Positions 1 through 8,830 of a stretch of DNA of 64,000 nucleotides are shown one piece after another; position 1 is the first letter of the stretch, and the number at the start of each line of letters is the position of its first letter. The stretch comes from Geothrix rubra (GTDB lineage: Bacteria > Acidobacteriota > Holophagae > Holophagales > Holophagaceae), in contig NZ_BSDD01000005.1 in the NCBI RefSeq assembly GCF_030268065.1, forward strand, positions 126,156 to 190,155, written 5' to 3'. Below the pieces are notes generated by a model. The model was not told the origin of the DNA. It searched no databases and worked only from the letters and a program-made list of their open reading frames with translations. The translations under genes were made by a program, and so were the position numbers.

Positions 1-809
1 CGCGCGTTCTCCACGCCGTCGGTCACCGTGGCCACGTCCGAGAGGCGCACCGGGGCGCCGTTCTTGTAGGCGATCACCAGCGGGCGGTACTGGTCGCTGG
101 AGAGCAGCTGGTCGTTGGCGCCGATGGCATAGGCCTGGCGCAGCCCGTCGAAGCTGCCCTTGGCCTGGTTGACGTTGCTCTGGCCCACGGCCGTGCGGAC
201 GTCGCCCAGGGTGAGGCCGAAGGAGGCCAGCTGCGAGGGGTTGGCCTGGATGCGGACCGCGGGCTTCTGGCCGCCGCTGATGCTCACCAGCCCCACGCCG
301 GGCAGCTGGGAGATCTTCTGGGCCAGCCGCGTGTCGGCGAAGTCCTCGACCTTCGACAGGGGCAGGGATTTCGACGTGAGGGCCAGGGTCAGGATCGGCG
401 CGTCGGCCGGGTTGGTCTTGCTGTAGATCGGCGGGTTCGGGAGGTCCCTGGGCAGGTAGGTGCCCGCCGCGTTCACGGCGGCCTGGACCTGCTGCTCGGC
501 CACGTCGATGTTGAGGTCCAGCACGAACTGCAGCGTGATGATGGAGCTGCCGTTGGAGCTGGTGGAGGACATGCGGTTCAGGCCCGGCAGCTGGCCGAAC
601 TGGCGCTCCAGCGGCGCGGTGATGGCCGAGGCCATCACATCCGGGCTGGCGCCGGGGTAGAAGGTCACCACCTGGATGGTGGGGTAGTCCACTTGGGGCA
701 GGGCCGAGACCGGCAGCTGGCGGAAGGCCAGGGCCCCCACCAGGAGCAGGCCCGCCATCAGGAGGGAGGTGGCGATGGGGCGGAGGATGAACGGGCGGGA
801 GGGATTCAC
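1..809 (-). CDS. mdtB: MdtB-like RND multidrug efflux permease, N-terminal part (gene runs off the left edge)
   Basis: Inner-membrane proton-antiport pump subunit of a tripartite RND exporter. About 269 N-terminal codons are present. The start is a GTG at 809, 13 bases after the adaptor gene's stop codon. The protein opens with an [10 protein letters not shown] segment followed by a transmembrane helix and then porter-domain sequence ([47 protein letters not shown]-type segment), the same order I know from E. coli MdtB. The gene is translated right after the mdtA-like adaptor, as in mdtAB operons. Substrate cannot be told. MdtC-like or other HAE1 pumps are the alternative. Family assignment is firm, the subfamily moderately so. 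Confidence 0.85.
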   Translation of the reverse strand, partial: MNPSRPFILRPIATSLLMAGLLLVGALAFRQLPVSALPQVDYPTIQVVTFYPGASPDVMASAITAPLERQFGQLPGLNRMSSTSSNGSSIITLQFVLDLNIDVAEQQVQAAVNAAGTYLPRDLPNPPIYSKTNPADAPILTLALTSKSLPLSKVEDFADTRLAQKISQLPGVGLVSISGGQKPAVRIQANPSQLASFGLTLGDVRTAVGQSNVNQAKGSFDGLRQAYAIGANDQLLSSDQYRPLVIAYKNGAPVRLSDVATVTDGVENA

Positions 810-822
810 GTCGCGGCCCTGG

Positions 823-2022
823 TCAAGGCTTGGCCTTGGCGGTCCCAGGGGCCTCGGGCTTGGCCACGCTCACCCTGCTGCCGGGGCGCAGCTTCTCCAG
901 CCCATCGGTGACGACCACCTCGCCGGCCCGGAGGCCGGACTTCAGGGCGGTGTCGTCGCCCTCGGTAGCCTGGATCTCCACGACCCGCATGTCCACGGTG
1001 CCGTCGGCCTTCACCACGTAGACGAAGGCCCCTTGCGGGCTCTGCTGCAGGGCCGCCGTGGGCACCAGGACGGCGCCCTTGAGGGTGTCCACGAGCAGGC
1101 GGGCGTTCACGAACTGGTTCGGGAAGAGGGCTCCGTCCTCGTTGGAGAACCTCGCCTTGAGCCGGATGGTGCCCGTGGCGGGATCCACCTGGTTGTCGAT
1201 GGCCAGCAGCTCGCCCCGGGCCAGCCGCTGCTTCAGGTCGCGATCGAAGGCCTCCACCGGGAGCCGGGCGTCCTTGCGGCTGCGCGCCAGCACCCGCTGG
1301 ATGCTGTCCGCGGGGATGGTGAACACCACGTTGATGGGCTTCACGGGGGCGATGACGGCCAGCCCGTTCGCGTCGGAGGCGTGCACCATGTTGCCCGTGT
1401 CCACCAGGCGGAGGCCCACGCGCCCCGAGATGGGCGCCGTGATGCGGCTGTAGGTCAGGTTCAGCTTCGCGCTTTCCACCTGGGCCTGGTCCGCCTTCAG
1501 GGCCGCCTCGTACTGGTTCACCTGGGAGGTCTGGGCGTCCAGCTGCTGCTGGGCGAGGATGCCCTGCCGGGCCAGGTCGTGGAACCGCGCCAGGTCCGTC
1601 CTGGCGTTCTTCGCGGCCGCTTCGTCCTTGGCGAGCTGGCCTTCGGCCTGCATGAGCTGCACCTGGAAGGGCCGCGGATCGATCTGCGCGAGCAGGTCGC
1701 CCTGGTGAACCTCCTGGCCCTCCGTGAAGGCCACCCGCACGAGCTGGCCGTCCACGCGGCTGCGCACGGTGACGGTGTCGAGGGGCGTGACCGTGCCGAG
1801 GCCCGTGAGGGTCAGGGGCATGTCCCCGGTCCGGGCGGTGGCCACGAGCACGGGCACCGGTCGCCCAGCCGCCTTGCCGGCGGGGTCGCCGTCCTTCTTC
1901 CCGCGGACGAGGAACAGGCCCGCCAGCACCGCCAGCCCGAGCCCGCCGAACCAGATCCAGCGGCGGCGGGGGGAGGCTGCGCCTTCGGTCGGGAGGGAGG
2001 GGGCGGCGTCGAAGGAATCCAT
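823..2022 (-). CDS. mdtA: MdtA-like RND efflux periplasmic adaptor (membrane fusion protein)
   Basis: 399-residue periplasmic adaptor that links an RND pump to an outer-membrane channel. The N-terminus has one membrane anchor (about residues 24-42, [18 protein letters not shown]) after a short cytosolic tail. The barrel-sandwich half-motifs [20 protein letters not shown] and [13 protein letters not shown] flank an alpha-hairpin with the QGQLAKDEA-type coil. The beta-barrel carries [23 protein letters not shown], very close to MdtA. The ATG at 2022 has only a weak Shine-Dalgarno upstream. It lies directly upstream of the RND gene and about 126 bases after the hydrolase gene. No outer-membrane TolC-type gene is visible nearby, so a shared channel is probably used. 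Confidence 0.88.
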   Translation of the reverse strand: MDSFDAAPSLPTEGAASPRRRWIWFGGLGLAVLAGLFLVRGKKDGDPAGKAAGRPVPVLVATARTGDMPLTLTGLGTVTPLDTVTVRSRVDGQLVRVAFTEGQEVHQGDLLAQIDPRPFQVQLMQAEGQLAKDEAAAKNARTDLARFHDLARQGILAQQQLDAQTSQVNQYEAALKADQAQVESAKLNLTYSRITAPISGRVGLRLVDTGNMVHASDANGLAVIAPVKPINVVFTIPADSIQRVLARSRKDARLPVEAFDRDLKQRLARGELLAIDNQVDPATGTIRLKARFSNEDGALFPNQFVNARLLVDTLKGAVLVPTAALQQSPQGAFVYVVKADGTVDMRVVEIQATEGDDTALKSGLRAGEVVVTDGLEKLRPGSRVSVAKPEAPGTAKAKP

Positions 2023-2148
2023 GGGGCATCCAAGAGAGGAGGGCGCGGCGGGAGGCCCGTGCGGGACGGGTAGGCTATCGCATTTTGAGGTATGACCCGG
2101 TCGCTGTCATCCGGGTTGAGAAGGATCTTCCGGGCGGGCCGGGGGCGG

Positions 2149-3081
2149 TCAGGCGGCCTTGACGCGTCCGGGGCCCTTGCCGCTGGCGGCGGCGAAGAGG
2201 GTCTCCCAGGTCACGAAGGTGGGCATGGGCTTCCAGTCGGGCCAGGCGGTCGTGTCGAAGCCGGCGGCGAGGGCCTTCGGATCCAGGCCGGGGTGGGCCT
2301 TCGCGTGGGCCTGGACGGCCAGGAGGAGGTCCCGGTACCGCAGCAGCTCCTTCTTCCCGCACACGGGGCCGTGGCCGGGGATGATCCTCGTGTCCCCGGG
2401 GATCCAGGAGGCCACCCAGGCCACCTGGGCCAGGAGGCCCTCGAAGCTGCCGCCGGATTCCGTGTCGATGAACGGCAGGATGCCGTTGAAGAAGAGGTCG
2501 CCCATGTGGAGGACCCGGGCGGACGGGATCCCCACCATCACGTCGCCGTCCGTGTGGCCTGGCCCGGCGTGGACGAGGTGGATCTCGGTGCCATCCAGGT
2601 GGATGTCCAGGCGGGCCTTCTCGGCCGGGTCTTCGGAACCCAGGGCCAGCTCCGGCAGCCCGCCGCGCTTCGCGGGCTCCAGCTTGGCCTGTTCCGTCTC
2701 CATGCGCTTCAGCACATTGGTGTGGGCCACGATGGCCGTCACCAGCTTCTCCAGGGCGGGGTTGCCGCCCACATGGTCGGGGTGGGCATGGGTGTTGATG
2801 AGGTACTTGATGGGCTTGTCGGTGACGGAGCGCACGGCGGCCAGCAGGCCGGGCACGAGCCGCTCGAACTGGTCGTCGATGAGCACCGCGTGCCGCGCGG
2901 TCACCACGAGGCCGATGTTCCCGCCCTGGCCGAAGATGCAGTAGACGTGGTCGGCCAGCTTCTCCACCCGGTGGACCCGGGGTGCGCCCTCGGCCCGGGC
3001 GGGCAGGCGGTGGCGGGCATGGGCGCCCAGGGGCAGCGGCGCCAGGGTCGCGAGGGCGAGCAGGACGGGAAGGGCGCGCAT
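2149..3081 (-). CDS. exported metallo-beta-lactamase-fold hydrolase
   Basis: 310 residues with an N-terminal signal peptide (MRALPVLLALATLAPLPLGAHA). The fold's zinc signature is THAHPDHVGG, with H98, H100, D102 and H103 as predicted ligands. Further ligands are likely in the HAGPGHTDGD segment and in IPGHGP near residue 235. This resembles subclass B/SoxH- or quinoprotein-relay-type periplasmic MBL proteins rather than a proven beta-lactamase. The substrate is unknown. It lies 31 bases downstream of the marR gene on the same strand, so it may be a MarR target and may act with the efflux pump that follows. Fold assignment is strong, function open. Confidence 0.8.
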   Translation of the reverse strand: MRALPVLLALATLAPLPLGAHARHRLPARAEGAPRVHRVEKLADHVYCIFGQGGNIGLVVTARHAVLIDDQFERLVPGLLAAVRSVTDKPIKYLINTHAHPDHVGGNPALEKLVTAIVAHTNVLKRMETEQAKLEPAKRGGLPELALGSEDPAEKARLDIHLDGTEIHLVHAGPGHTDGDVMVGIPSARVLHMGDLFFNGILPFIDTESGGSFEGLLAQVAWVASWIPGDTRIIPGHGPVCGKKELLRYRDLLLAVQAHAKAHPGLDPKALAAGFDTTAWPDWKPMPTFVTWETLFAAASGKGPGRVKAA

Positions 3082-3112
3082 GGGAACTCCGGTCGGGGTC
3101 GGGCGACCCCGG

Positions 3113-3640
3113 CTACAGGTTGCCCACCTTCAGGCGGCGCTGGGGCACCCGGCTGGGCCGGGGCAGCTCCTCGGCCAGGTTGTCCATGTTCGTGATCATC
3201 TGGGCCAGCCCCCGGCGCAGGACGGCCTGCTCCTCCTCGCTGAGCCCTCCGGCCAGGCGGACCCGGATCTCCTCCGAGATGGTCTCCAGCTCCCGGGCCA
3301 TCCCGGTCCCCTCGGGGGTGAGGCGGATGAGGATCCGCCGGCCATGGGCGGGATCGGGGTCGCTGTGCAGCAGGCCCCGGTCGCAGAGGGCCTTCACCAC
3401 CCGGCTCGCGGTGGGGTCGTCCATCCAGACCTCCCGGGCCAGGGTGTGCAGGGACTGGGGCCCCTTCCGGTTGATCACCAGGATCACCCAGAACTGCTGG
3501 GGCGTGAGGGCCATGGGGGCCAGGCGGGCCCAGACCACCTGCTTGACCCTGCGGCGGGTGGCCGCCACGAGGAACCCGAGGCCGACCTTGGTGAGGGGGG
3601 TGAGGGGTTGTTCTTGCATAAGCAACAAGGTGCGACCCAT
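3113..3640 (-). CDS. MarR-family transcriptional regulator
   Basis: Winged-helix repressor-type protein, about 175 residues from the ATG at 3640. An AGGTG Shine-Dalgarno lies 5 bases upstream. The recognition helix region reads LAREVWMDDPTASRVVKALCDRGLL and the wing is DPAHGRRILIRLT. Long helices at both ends suit a MarR dimer. Two other starts are possible: a TTG at 3655, which I reject because those bases read TTGACA and look like a -35 box, and an ATG at 3619. A near-perfect inverted repeat covers the start region, suggesting autorepression. The neighbours are an MBL hydrolase and an RND pump, typical MarR targets. Its ligand is unknown. Confidence 0.85.
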   Translation of the reverse strand: MGRTLLLMQEQPLTPLTKVGLGFLVAATRRRVKQVVWARLAPMALTPQQFWVILVINRKGPQSLHTLAREVWMDDPTASRVVKALCDRGLLHSDPDPAHGRRILIRLTPEGTGMARELETISEEIRVRLAGGLSEEEQAVLRRGLAQMITNMDNLAEELPRPSRVPQRRLKVGNL

Positions 3641-3650
3641 TGTCGCACCT
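3628..3650. promoter_or_regulatory. 23-bp inverted repeat, probable MarR operator
   Basis: Two perfect 9-base arms, AGGTGCGAC and GTCGCACCT, separated by CCATT. The repeat overlaps the marR start codon and Shine-Dalgarno. On the minus strand it directly follows a TTGACA (3655-3650). MarR proteins bind pseudo-palindromes of about this size, so autorepression is the simplest reading. It is inferred from position and symmetry only. Confidence 0.6.
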
Positions 3651-3674
3651 GTCAACGGGGTTCCGGGAAAGGCC

Positions 3675-4553
3675 TCAACCGCCCTGCTTCCAGTAGGCCA
3701 GGTCCTTTTCCATGGGGCCGGTCGTTGTCACGGGCTCCTTCCGGGCCCGGGCCAGCCGCAGGGCCTTCTCCATCAGGGCCTGGGCCTGGGGCCGCTGGCC
3801 GGCCTCGTGGAGCAGCCGGGCCTTGACCGCCAGGTTCGTGGGGTTCTCCTGCAGCGCCAGGGAGCGGTCCGCCCAGGTGATCGCCTGGCTCAGGGGAACG
3901 GTCTCCTGGAGGCCGTACTCGGCCGCCTCGGCGTAGACCCTCCAGTCGTTGGGACGCTGGGCGAAGAGGTGCTTCATCCGCGCGGCGACGATGCCCTCGA
4001 CGTCCACCTCCACCAGGAAGTTCACCTTCACCCGCTCCCACAGGAGCTGGACGTAGGCCGTGGAATCGCTGGTGGGGTCCAGGGCGTAGGTGAGCCACTC
4101 GGTCTGGGGGCAGGTGCGGGGCATCACGTCGATGCGCAGGACATCCTGCCGGGGGTCATAGGCGAAGGCCCCCCACTGCCGGGCCTGGCGGTTGAGGATC
4201 ACCGTCCAGGCCCCGGTCCGGGGGATCATGAAGAGCGAGTAGGTCCCGGCCTTCACCTCGTGCCCCTGGATCCGCACGGGGTCGCTGAAGCGGATGGTGG
4301 TGGCCTCGTTGGCCCCGGCCCGCCACACCTGGTTGTACGGAACCAGGCTGCCCCAGATGGGCCGGCCCCGGACCGCAGGCCGGTGGTAGTCGATGGCGAT
4401 CACCGTGGTGCCGATGGTCTGCTGGACGCTGGCCCAGGGACTGCGCTGGGGGAAGACGTAGTCGTCCGTCGGACTGGCCGGCAGCGGCGGGGCTGCCGCC
4501 TGGGCGGCGAGGATGCCGAGGGTCAGGACCAGCGCGGGGAGGGACAGGCGCAT
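3675..4553 (-). CDS. exported DUF2911-domain protein
   Basis: 292 residues with a signal peptide (MRLSLPALVLTLGILAAQAAA). The DUF2911 core follows at about residues 30-170 (SVQQTIGTTVIAIDYHRPAVRGR, WRAGANEATTI, VKAGTYSLFMIP, WTVILN segments). The C-terminal third is helical and TPR-like (ADRSLALQENPTNLAVKARLLHEAG), as in several family members. The role of DUF2911 is unknown; the proteins are probably periplasmic. The ATG at 4553 has a CGGAG Shine-Dalgarno five bases upstream. It is 34 bases upstream of marR on the same strand and may be co-transcribed with it. No catalytic residues can be named. Confidence 0.8.
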   Translation of the reverse strand: MRLSLPALVLTLGILAAQAAAPPLPASPTDDYVFPQRSPWASVQQTIGTTVIAIDYHRPAVRGRPIWGSLVPYNQVWRAGANEATTIRFSDPVRIQGHEVKAGTYSLFMIPRTGAWTVILNRQARQWGAFAYDPRQDVLRIDVMPRTCPQTEWLTYALDPTSDSTAYVQLLWERVKVNFLVEVDVEGIVAARMKHLFAQRPNDWRVYAEAAEYGLQETVPLSQAITWADRSLALQENPTNLAVKARLLHEAGQRPQAQALMEKALRLARARKEPVTTTGPMEKDLAYWKQGG

Positions 4554-4558
4554 CGGGG

Positions 4559-4593
4559 CTCCGGGTTTTTCCGATCATAGCGGAAGCCCGGAG
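4559..4593 (-). promoter_or_regulatory. -10 element and nested hairpin in front of the DUF2911 gene
   Basis: On the minus strand GCTATGAT (4581-4574) gives a good -10 hexamer TATGAT 20 bases before the ATG at 4553; no clear -35 is visible. The same bases form a nested inverted repeat: outer arms CTCCGGG/CCCGGAG and inner arms TTCCG/CGGAA. One arm contains the GGAG Shine-Dalgarno. If transcription starts further upstream, from rhlE, the hairpin could mask the ribosome binding site. Confidence 0.4.
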
Positions 4594-4615
4594 TGCCTTC
4601 CGCGCGCCCCGATCC

Positions 4616-5887
4616 CTACTTGCCGCGGGCGCCGGGCCGGGCGCGATGGCTCGGAGGCGCGCCGCCCCCGGGTCGCCCGCCCGGACGGCCGGAGGAACGG
4701 CCGCCCTGGCGGCCCGTCTCGATGGGCTGGGCAGGGATGCTGGGATCCGGGGCGTAGCCCGTGACCACCTGCTTGGGGAGGTCCTTGCGGAGGAGCTTCT
4801 CGATGTCGCGCAGCAGCTTGTGCTCATCCACGCAGACCAGGGAGGTGGCCTCGCCCTCGCTGCCGGCCCGACCGGTGCGGCCGATGCGGTGGATGTAGTC
4901 CTCGGGCACCTGGGGCAGCTCGTAGTTCACCACATGGGGCAGCTGGTCGATGTCCAGGCCCCGGGCGGCGATGTCCGTGGCCACCAGCACCCGCACCGAG
5001 CCCTTCTTGAATTCCTCGAGGGCCTTGATGCGCTGGGGCTGGCTCTTGTTGCCGTGGATGGCCATGGACGAGATGCCGTCCTTGTCGAGCTGCTCGGAGA
5101 GCCGGTTGGCGCCGTGCTTGGTGCGGGTGAAGACCAGCACCTGCTCCAGGCCGCGGCTCTGGATGAGGTGGGCGAGCAGGGCGCGCTTGCGCTCCCGGTC
5201 CACGGGATGGACGATCTGCCTCACCAGCTCCGCCGCGGTGTTGCGGGGGGTGACCTCCACCAGGGCGGGGTTCTTCAGGAAGGCGCCGGCCAGCTGCTTG
5301 ATCTCGTCCGTGAACGTGGCCGAGAAGAGCAGGGTCTGCCGCTGGGTGGGCAGCAGGGCGATGATCTTGCGGATGTCGCGGATGAAGCCCATGTCGAGCA
5401 TCCGGTCGGCCTCGTCCAGGACCACGATCTCCAGCTGGCTGAAGTTGAGGTTGCCCTGCTGCTGGTGATCCAGCAGTCGGCCCGGCGTGGCCACCAGGAT
5501 CTCGACCCCGGCGCGCAGGGCCTTGGTCTGGGGGTTGATGTTCACGCCGCCGAAGATGGTGGTCGAACGCAGGGGGATGTGGCGGCCGTAGGTGCGGACG
5601 CTCTCCTCCACCTGCATGGCCAGCTCGCGGGTCGGGGTGAGGATGAGGGCGCGGATGGGGTGGCGCGCGGGCGAGGCCGAGGTGTTCGCGTGGTGCGCCA
5701 GCCGCTGCAGCATGGGCAGGGTGAAGCCGGCCGTCTTGCCGGTGCCGGTCTGGGCGCGGCCCATGAGGTCGCGGCCCTCCAGGACGGTGGGGATGGCCTG
5801 GGCCTGGATGGGGGTGGGGGTTTCGTAGCCCTGCTCGCGTACGGCGCGCAGGAGCTCGGGCATCAGCCCGAGGGATTCGAAGGACAT
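4616..5887 (-). CDS. rhlE: DEAD-box ATP-dependent RNA helicase, RhlE type
   Basis: 423-residue RNA-unwinding ATPase. The Q motif sits in the first 28 residues ([11 protein letters not shown]...TPTPIQ). It is followed by motif I AQTGTGKT (45-52), PTRELA (motif Ia), DEAD (158-161) and SAT (189-191). The helicase C domain has ARGLDI and [10 protein letters not shown]. The C-terminal tail after residue about 385 is rich in Arg and Gly ([16 protein letters not shown]), usual for RhlE-like enzymes and useful for RNA contact. These helicases help ribosome assembly and RNA turnover, often in the cold. The 159 bases upstream are somewhat AT-rich but I could not place a convincing promoter. Monocistronic or first of a unit. 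Confidence 0.93.
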   Translation of the reverse strand: MSFESLGLMPELLRAVREQGYETPTPIQAQAIPTVLEGRDLMGRAQTGTGKTAGFTLPMLQRLAHHANTSASPARHPIRALILTPTRELAMQVEESVRTYGRHIPLRSTTIFGGVNINPQTKALRAGVEILVATPGRLLDHQQQGNLNFSQLEIVVLDEADRMLDMGFIRDIRKIIALLPTQRQTLLFSATFTDEIKQLAGAFLKNPALVEVTPRNTAAELVRQIVHPVDRERKRALLAHLIQSRGLEQVLVFTRTKHGANRLSEQLDKDGISSMAIHGNKSQPQRIKALEEFKKGSVRVLVATDIAARGLDIDQLPHVVNYELPQVPEDYIHRIGRTGRAGSEGEATSLVCVDEHKLLRDIEKLLRKDLPKQVVTGYAPDPSIPAQPIETGRQGGRSSGRPGGRPGGGAPPSHRARPGARGK

Positions 5888-6046
5888 CAGGTGCTCCTGG
5901 TGGGGCCCGCCCGCGGAATCAGGGTTTCGGGGGCCCGGTCAGGGCATGAAGGGGGATTTCGGACTGAAAAGAGGCGGAGACCGGGGGTCGCCTGCGATCA
6001 CGAAGAAGATAGTTTATCGGGTTTGTCAGGATTTTGGGGGAAAGCT

Positions 6047-7594
6047 TCACGCATCCAGGCCGAAGAAGGTCCGGATGCCCGCCAGGATGCGCCCGTGCTC
6101 GTCCCGGAACCGCCGCTCGCGCTCCTCGGCGCCGAGGCGCTCCTGGAGGGCCAGCAGTTCCACCCGGCGTCGGGCCAGGATGTCCGAGAGGGCCCCGGCG
6201 ACTTCCGGGCGGTCCTCGAGGATCTGCTGGAAGTCCCCCTTCTCGATGCGGAAGCACTCCACCTCGCCCAGGGCCGCCACGGTGGTGGAGCGGCGGGCGC
6301 CCGTCATCACGCCCATCTCGCCGAAGAAGTCCGGGGCGCGGAGGATGCCGACCACCCGCGCCTCGCCGCCCTCGGACTGGAGGCGGACCTCGACCTCGCC
6401 CTTCACCAGGACGTAGAGCCAGTGGGCCTCCGCCCCCTGGCGGGTGATGACCTCGCCGGCGGTGAAGGGGGCGGGCCGGATGCGCGGGGCGATGCGGGCC
6501 TTCTCCTCCGGCGTCAGGGCCTCGAAGAGGGAGATGCTCTCCAGGGCCGCCAGGCGCCGGTCGAGCTCCCGGGCCTCCTTGCGGTGGGCGTGCTCCGGGT
6601 CGTCCTGGGAGAGGAACACCGAGGCCGCCGGCACGGCCAGGGGGATGCCGGCCCGCTTGAGGGCCGCATGGATGCGCTGGCGCACCAGGGAGCTGGTGGG
6701 ATCGTCCTTGGCCAGGTCCGTCAGCCAGTAGCGGACGGCGTAGTAGGCGAAGCTGTCGCGGGTGTCCTTGGCGAAGTCGTAGCAGATGCAGTGGGGCTTC
6801 GGGTCGGCGGCCACGTTGGGGAGTGACGCCTCCTGCAGGGCCCGGTCCACGGCCGCGATGACTTCCCCCGGCGCGAACCGGAAGTCCACATTGAAGTACA
6901 CCCACATGCGGTGCTGGACGGGCTGGCCCTCCCGCTGGCCGAGGATGAGGATGTTCCCCGCCAGCAGCGCCGCGTTGGGCACGATGAGCGTGTCCCAGTC
7001 CCGGGTCTCCAGCACGGTGTGGCGCCAGTGGATGGCCGTCACGCGGCCCTGGCGGCCGTTCTCCAGCTGGAGCCAGTCGCCCACACGCACCGAGTGGTCC
7101 AGCTGCAGGGCCACGCCGCCCAGGATGTTGCCGAGGGTGGCCTGCAGGGACAGACCGATGACCCCGGTGACCACCGCGGAGGTGGCCAGCAGGCTCGAGG
7201 GGTTCACGCCCGAGGCCCGCAGCGTGCCGAGGATGGCCAGGAGGTAGGCCGCCCCCAGAGTCAGGTCCGCCACGATGTCGGCCACCCCCAGGCCCAGGCG
7301 CGGCAGGGCCAGGTCGAAGAGCAGCAGCCCCGCCAGGTTGATGAGCGTGAGGTCCCGCAGGAGGCCGGCGGCCGCGAAGGCGTCCCGGGCCCGGGCCTCG
7401 AGCCCGGTGGCGGAGAGGCCGAAGCCCAGGCCCAGGGCGGCGAGCCAGAGGGCGAAGGGGATCAGGGCCCGGCGCACCTTCCGCCGTCGCGGGGGTGCGA
7501 AGCGCCCCAGGAGGAAGGCCGTCGCGACGAGGCCGAGGGCCAGGACCGCCAGATGCAGGCCGAGCCGCGGCGGGAGACCGGGGAGAGGGGACAT
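6047..7594 (-). CDS. MscS-family channel with C-terminal cyclic-nucleotide-binding domain (bCNG type)
   Basis: 515 residues. Four or five N-terminal membrane helices (about 1-165) are followed by the MscS pore helix and beta domain (GVIGLSLQATLGNILGGVALQLDHSVRVGDWLQLENGRQGRVTAIHWRHT). A cytosolic alpha/beta vestibule comes next, and then a cNMP-binding domain at about 370-490 (ITRQGAEAHWLYVLVKGEVEV, FFGEMGVMTGARRSTTVAA). The canonical phosphate-binding cassette GEM is followed by GARRST. The fusion defines bacterial cyclic-nucleotide-gated MscS relatives, which respond poorly to tension in the cases studied. The minus strand has TATCCT at 7607-7602, only seven bases before the ATG, implying a leaderless message. 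Confidence 0.88.
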   Translation of the reverse strand: MSPLPGLPPRLGLHLAVLALGLVATAFLLGRFAPPRRRKVRRALIPFALWLAALGLGFGLSATGLEARARDAFAAAGLLRDLTLINLAGLLLFDLALPRLGLGVADIVADLTLGAAYLLAILGTLRASGVNPSSLLATSAVVTGVIGLSLQATLGNILGGVALQLDHSVRVGDWLQLENGRQGRVTAIHWRHTVLETRDWDTLIVPNAALLAGNILILGQREGQPVQHRMWVYFNVDFRFAPGEVIAAVDRALQEASLPNVAADPKPHCICYDFAKDTRDSFAYYAVRYWLTDLAKDDPTSSLVRQRIHAALKRAGIPLAVPAASVFLSQDDPEHAHRKEARELDRRLAALESISLFEALTPEEKARIAPRIRPAPFTAGEVITRQGAEAHWLYVLVKGEVEVRLQSEGGEARVVGILRAPDFFGEMGVMTGARRSTTVAALGEVECFRIEKGDFQQILEDRPEVAGALSDILARRRVELLALQERLGAEERERRFRDEHGRILAGIRTFFGLDA

Positions 7595-7601
7595 GCCCCC
7601 G

Positions 7602-7607
7602 AGGATA
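7602..7607 (-). promoter_or_regulatory. -10 hexamer TATCCT, seven bases before the MscS-like start
   Basis: TATCCT on the minus strand ends at 7602 and the ATG begins at 7594. Normal spacing from -10 to the first transcribed base would put the start of the mRNA at or one base before the A of ATG. There is no recognisable -35 17 bases upstream (GGCGTC), and no purine-rich Shine-Dalgarno beyond GGGGG directly before the ATG. Confidence 0.35.
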
Positions 7608-7631
7608 CCCCGGTCTCCCGCCTGGACGCCG

Positions 7632-8822
7632 CTACCGGCCGCCGGCCTTGGCCAGGGCCTGGTCCAGGTCGGCCTGGATGTCCTCGGCGTCCTCGATGCC
7701 CACGGACAGGCGGACCAGGCCGTCGGTGATGCCGGCGGCGAGGCGGTCCTCGCGGGCCATGCCCGCGTGGGTCATGGAGGCTGGGTGGCTGATGAGGGTC
7801 TCCACGCCCCCGAGGGACACCGCTAGCCCGGCCAGCTTGACGTTGTCCATGAGGATGCGGCCCGCCTCCAGGCCGCCCTTCAGCTCGAAGGCGATCATGG
7901 AGCCGAAGCCGGTCATCTGGCGCTTCGCCAGCTCGTGCTGGGGGTGGCTGGGCAGGCCGATGTAGCGGACCCAGGCCACGGCGGGGTGGCCTTCCAGCCA
8001 CTGGGCCAGGGGGGCCGCGTTCTGCTCGGCGCGCTCCACCCGGAGGGCCAGGGTCTTCAGGCCGCGGCTCACCAGGTAGGCCTGGTGGGGATCCATGTTC
8101 GTCCCCAGGTTGATCATCATGCTGCGGACCTGCTTGTGGAGGGCCTCGGTCTTCGCGATGACGATGCCGCCCACCACGTCCGCGTGGCCGTTGATGAACT
8201 TGGTGATGGAGTGCAGCACCAGGTCCGCGCCCAGGTCCAGGGGCTTCTGGAGGTGCGGGCTGGCGAAGGTGTTGTCCACCACCAGCACGGCCCCATGGGC
8301 ATGGGCGATCTCCGCCGCGGCGGCGATGTCCGTCACGGCCATGGCCGGGTTGGAGGGCGACTCCACGTAGACCATGCGGGTATTGGGCCTCATGGCCCGC
8401 CGGAGGTTCTCGATGTCCGTGGTGTCGAGGTAGGTGGAGGTCACGCCGAAGCGGCTCAGGTGCTTCTCCATGAGGCCACGGCTGGGGCCGTACACGGAAT
8501 CCGTGCTGACCACGTGGTCGCCCGAGCTCAGCAGGGCCAGGTACACGGTGCTCACGGCGCCCATGCCGCTGGCCATGGCCGTGGCCCCGAAGCCGTTCTC
8601 CAGCTGGGCGACGTTCTGCTCCAGGGCGGTGACGGTGGGGTTGCCGATGCGGGTGTAGATGTAGCCCTCGGCGCGGCCCGCAAAGCGGTCGGCGCCCTCC
8701 TGGGCATTCCGGAAGGCGAAGGTGCTCGTCTGGTAGATGGGCGTGACCACGCTGCCGTGCTCGTCGTGGGGAATGCCGGCGTGGACCAGCTTGGTGTTGA
8801 AGCCGCTGTGGCGGGTGTCCAT
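7632..8822 (-). CDS. Cys/Met-metabolism PLP-dependent lyase (cystathionine/methionine gamma-lyase type)
   Basis: 396 residues from the ATG at 8822. PLP-dependent trans-sulfuration-family enzyme acting on cystathionine, homocysteine or methionine. Visible landmarks are Y57 and R59 in the YTRIGNPT segment, the GMGAV turn, the substrate-stacking Y111 (SVYGPS), D183 (VVDNTF), the Schiff-base lysine K208 in HSITKF, and the HPASMTHAG motif near the C-terminus. Methionine gamma-lyases carry a Cys after the YG of the Y111 loop; here it is Pro (YGPS), which argues against a classical MegL. Cystathionine gamma-lyase or O-acetylhomoserine-type activities remain possible. It follows hisS by 8 bases on the same strand. 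Confidence 0.85.
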   Translation of the reverse strand: MDTRHSGFNTKLVHAGIPHDEHGSVVTPIYQTSTFAFRNAQEGADRFAGRAEGYIYTRIGNPTVTALEQNVAQLENGFGATAMASGMGAVSTVYLALLSSGDHVVSTDSVYGPSRGLMEKHLSRFGVTSTYLDTTDIENLRRAMRPNTRMVYVESPSNPAMAVTDIAAAAEIAHAHGAVLVVDNTFASPHLQKPLDLGADLVLHSITKFINGHADVVGGIVIAKTEALHKQVRSMMINLGTNMDPHQAYLVSRGLKTLALRVERAEQNAAPLAQWLEGHPAVAWVRYIGLPSHPQHELAKRQMTGFGSMIAFELKGGLEAGRILMDNVKLAGLAVSLGGVETLISHPASMTHAGMAREDRLAAGITDGLVRLSVGIEDAEDIQADLDQALAKAGGR

Positions 8823-8830
8823 GGGGTCTC

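Noticed and set aside
3641-3655. TTG start for MarR at 3655
   Set aside because: The bases are TTGACA, better read as a -35 box; the ATG at 3640 has an AGGTG Shine-Dalgarno.
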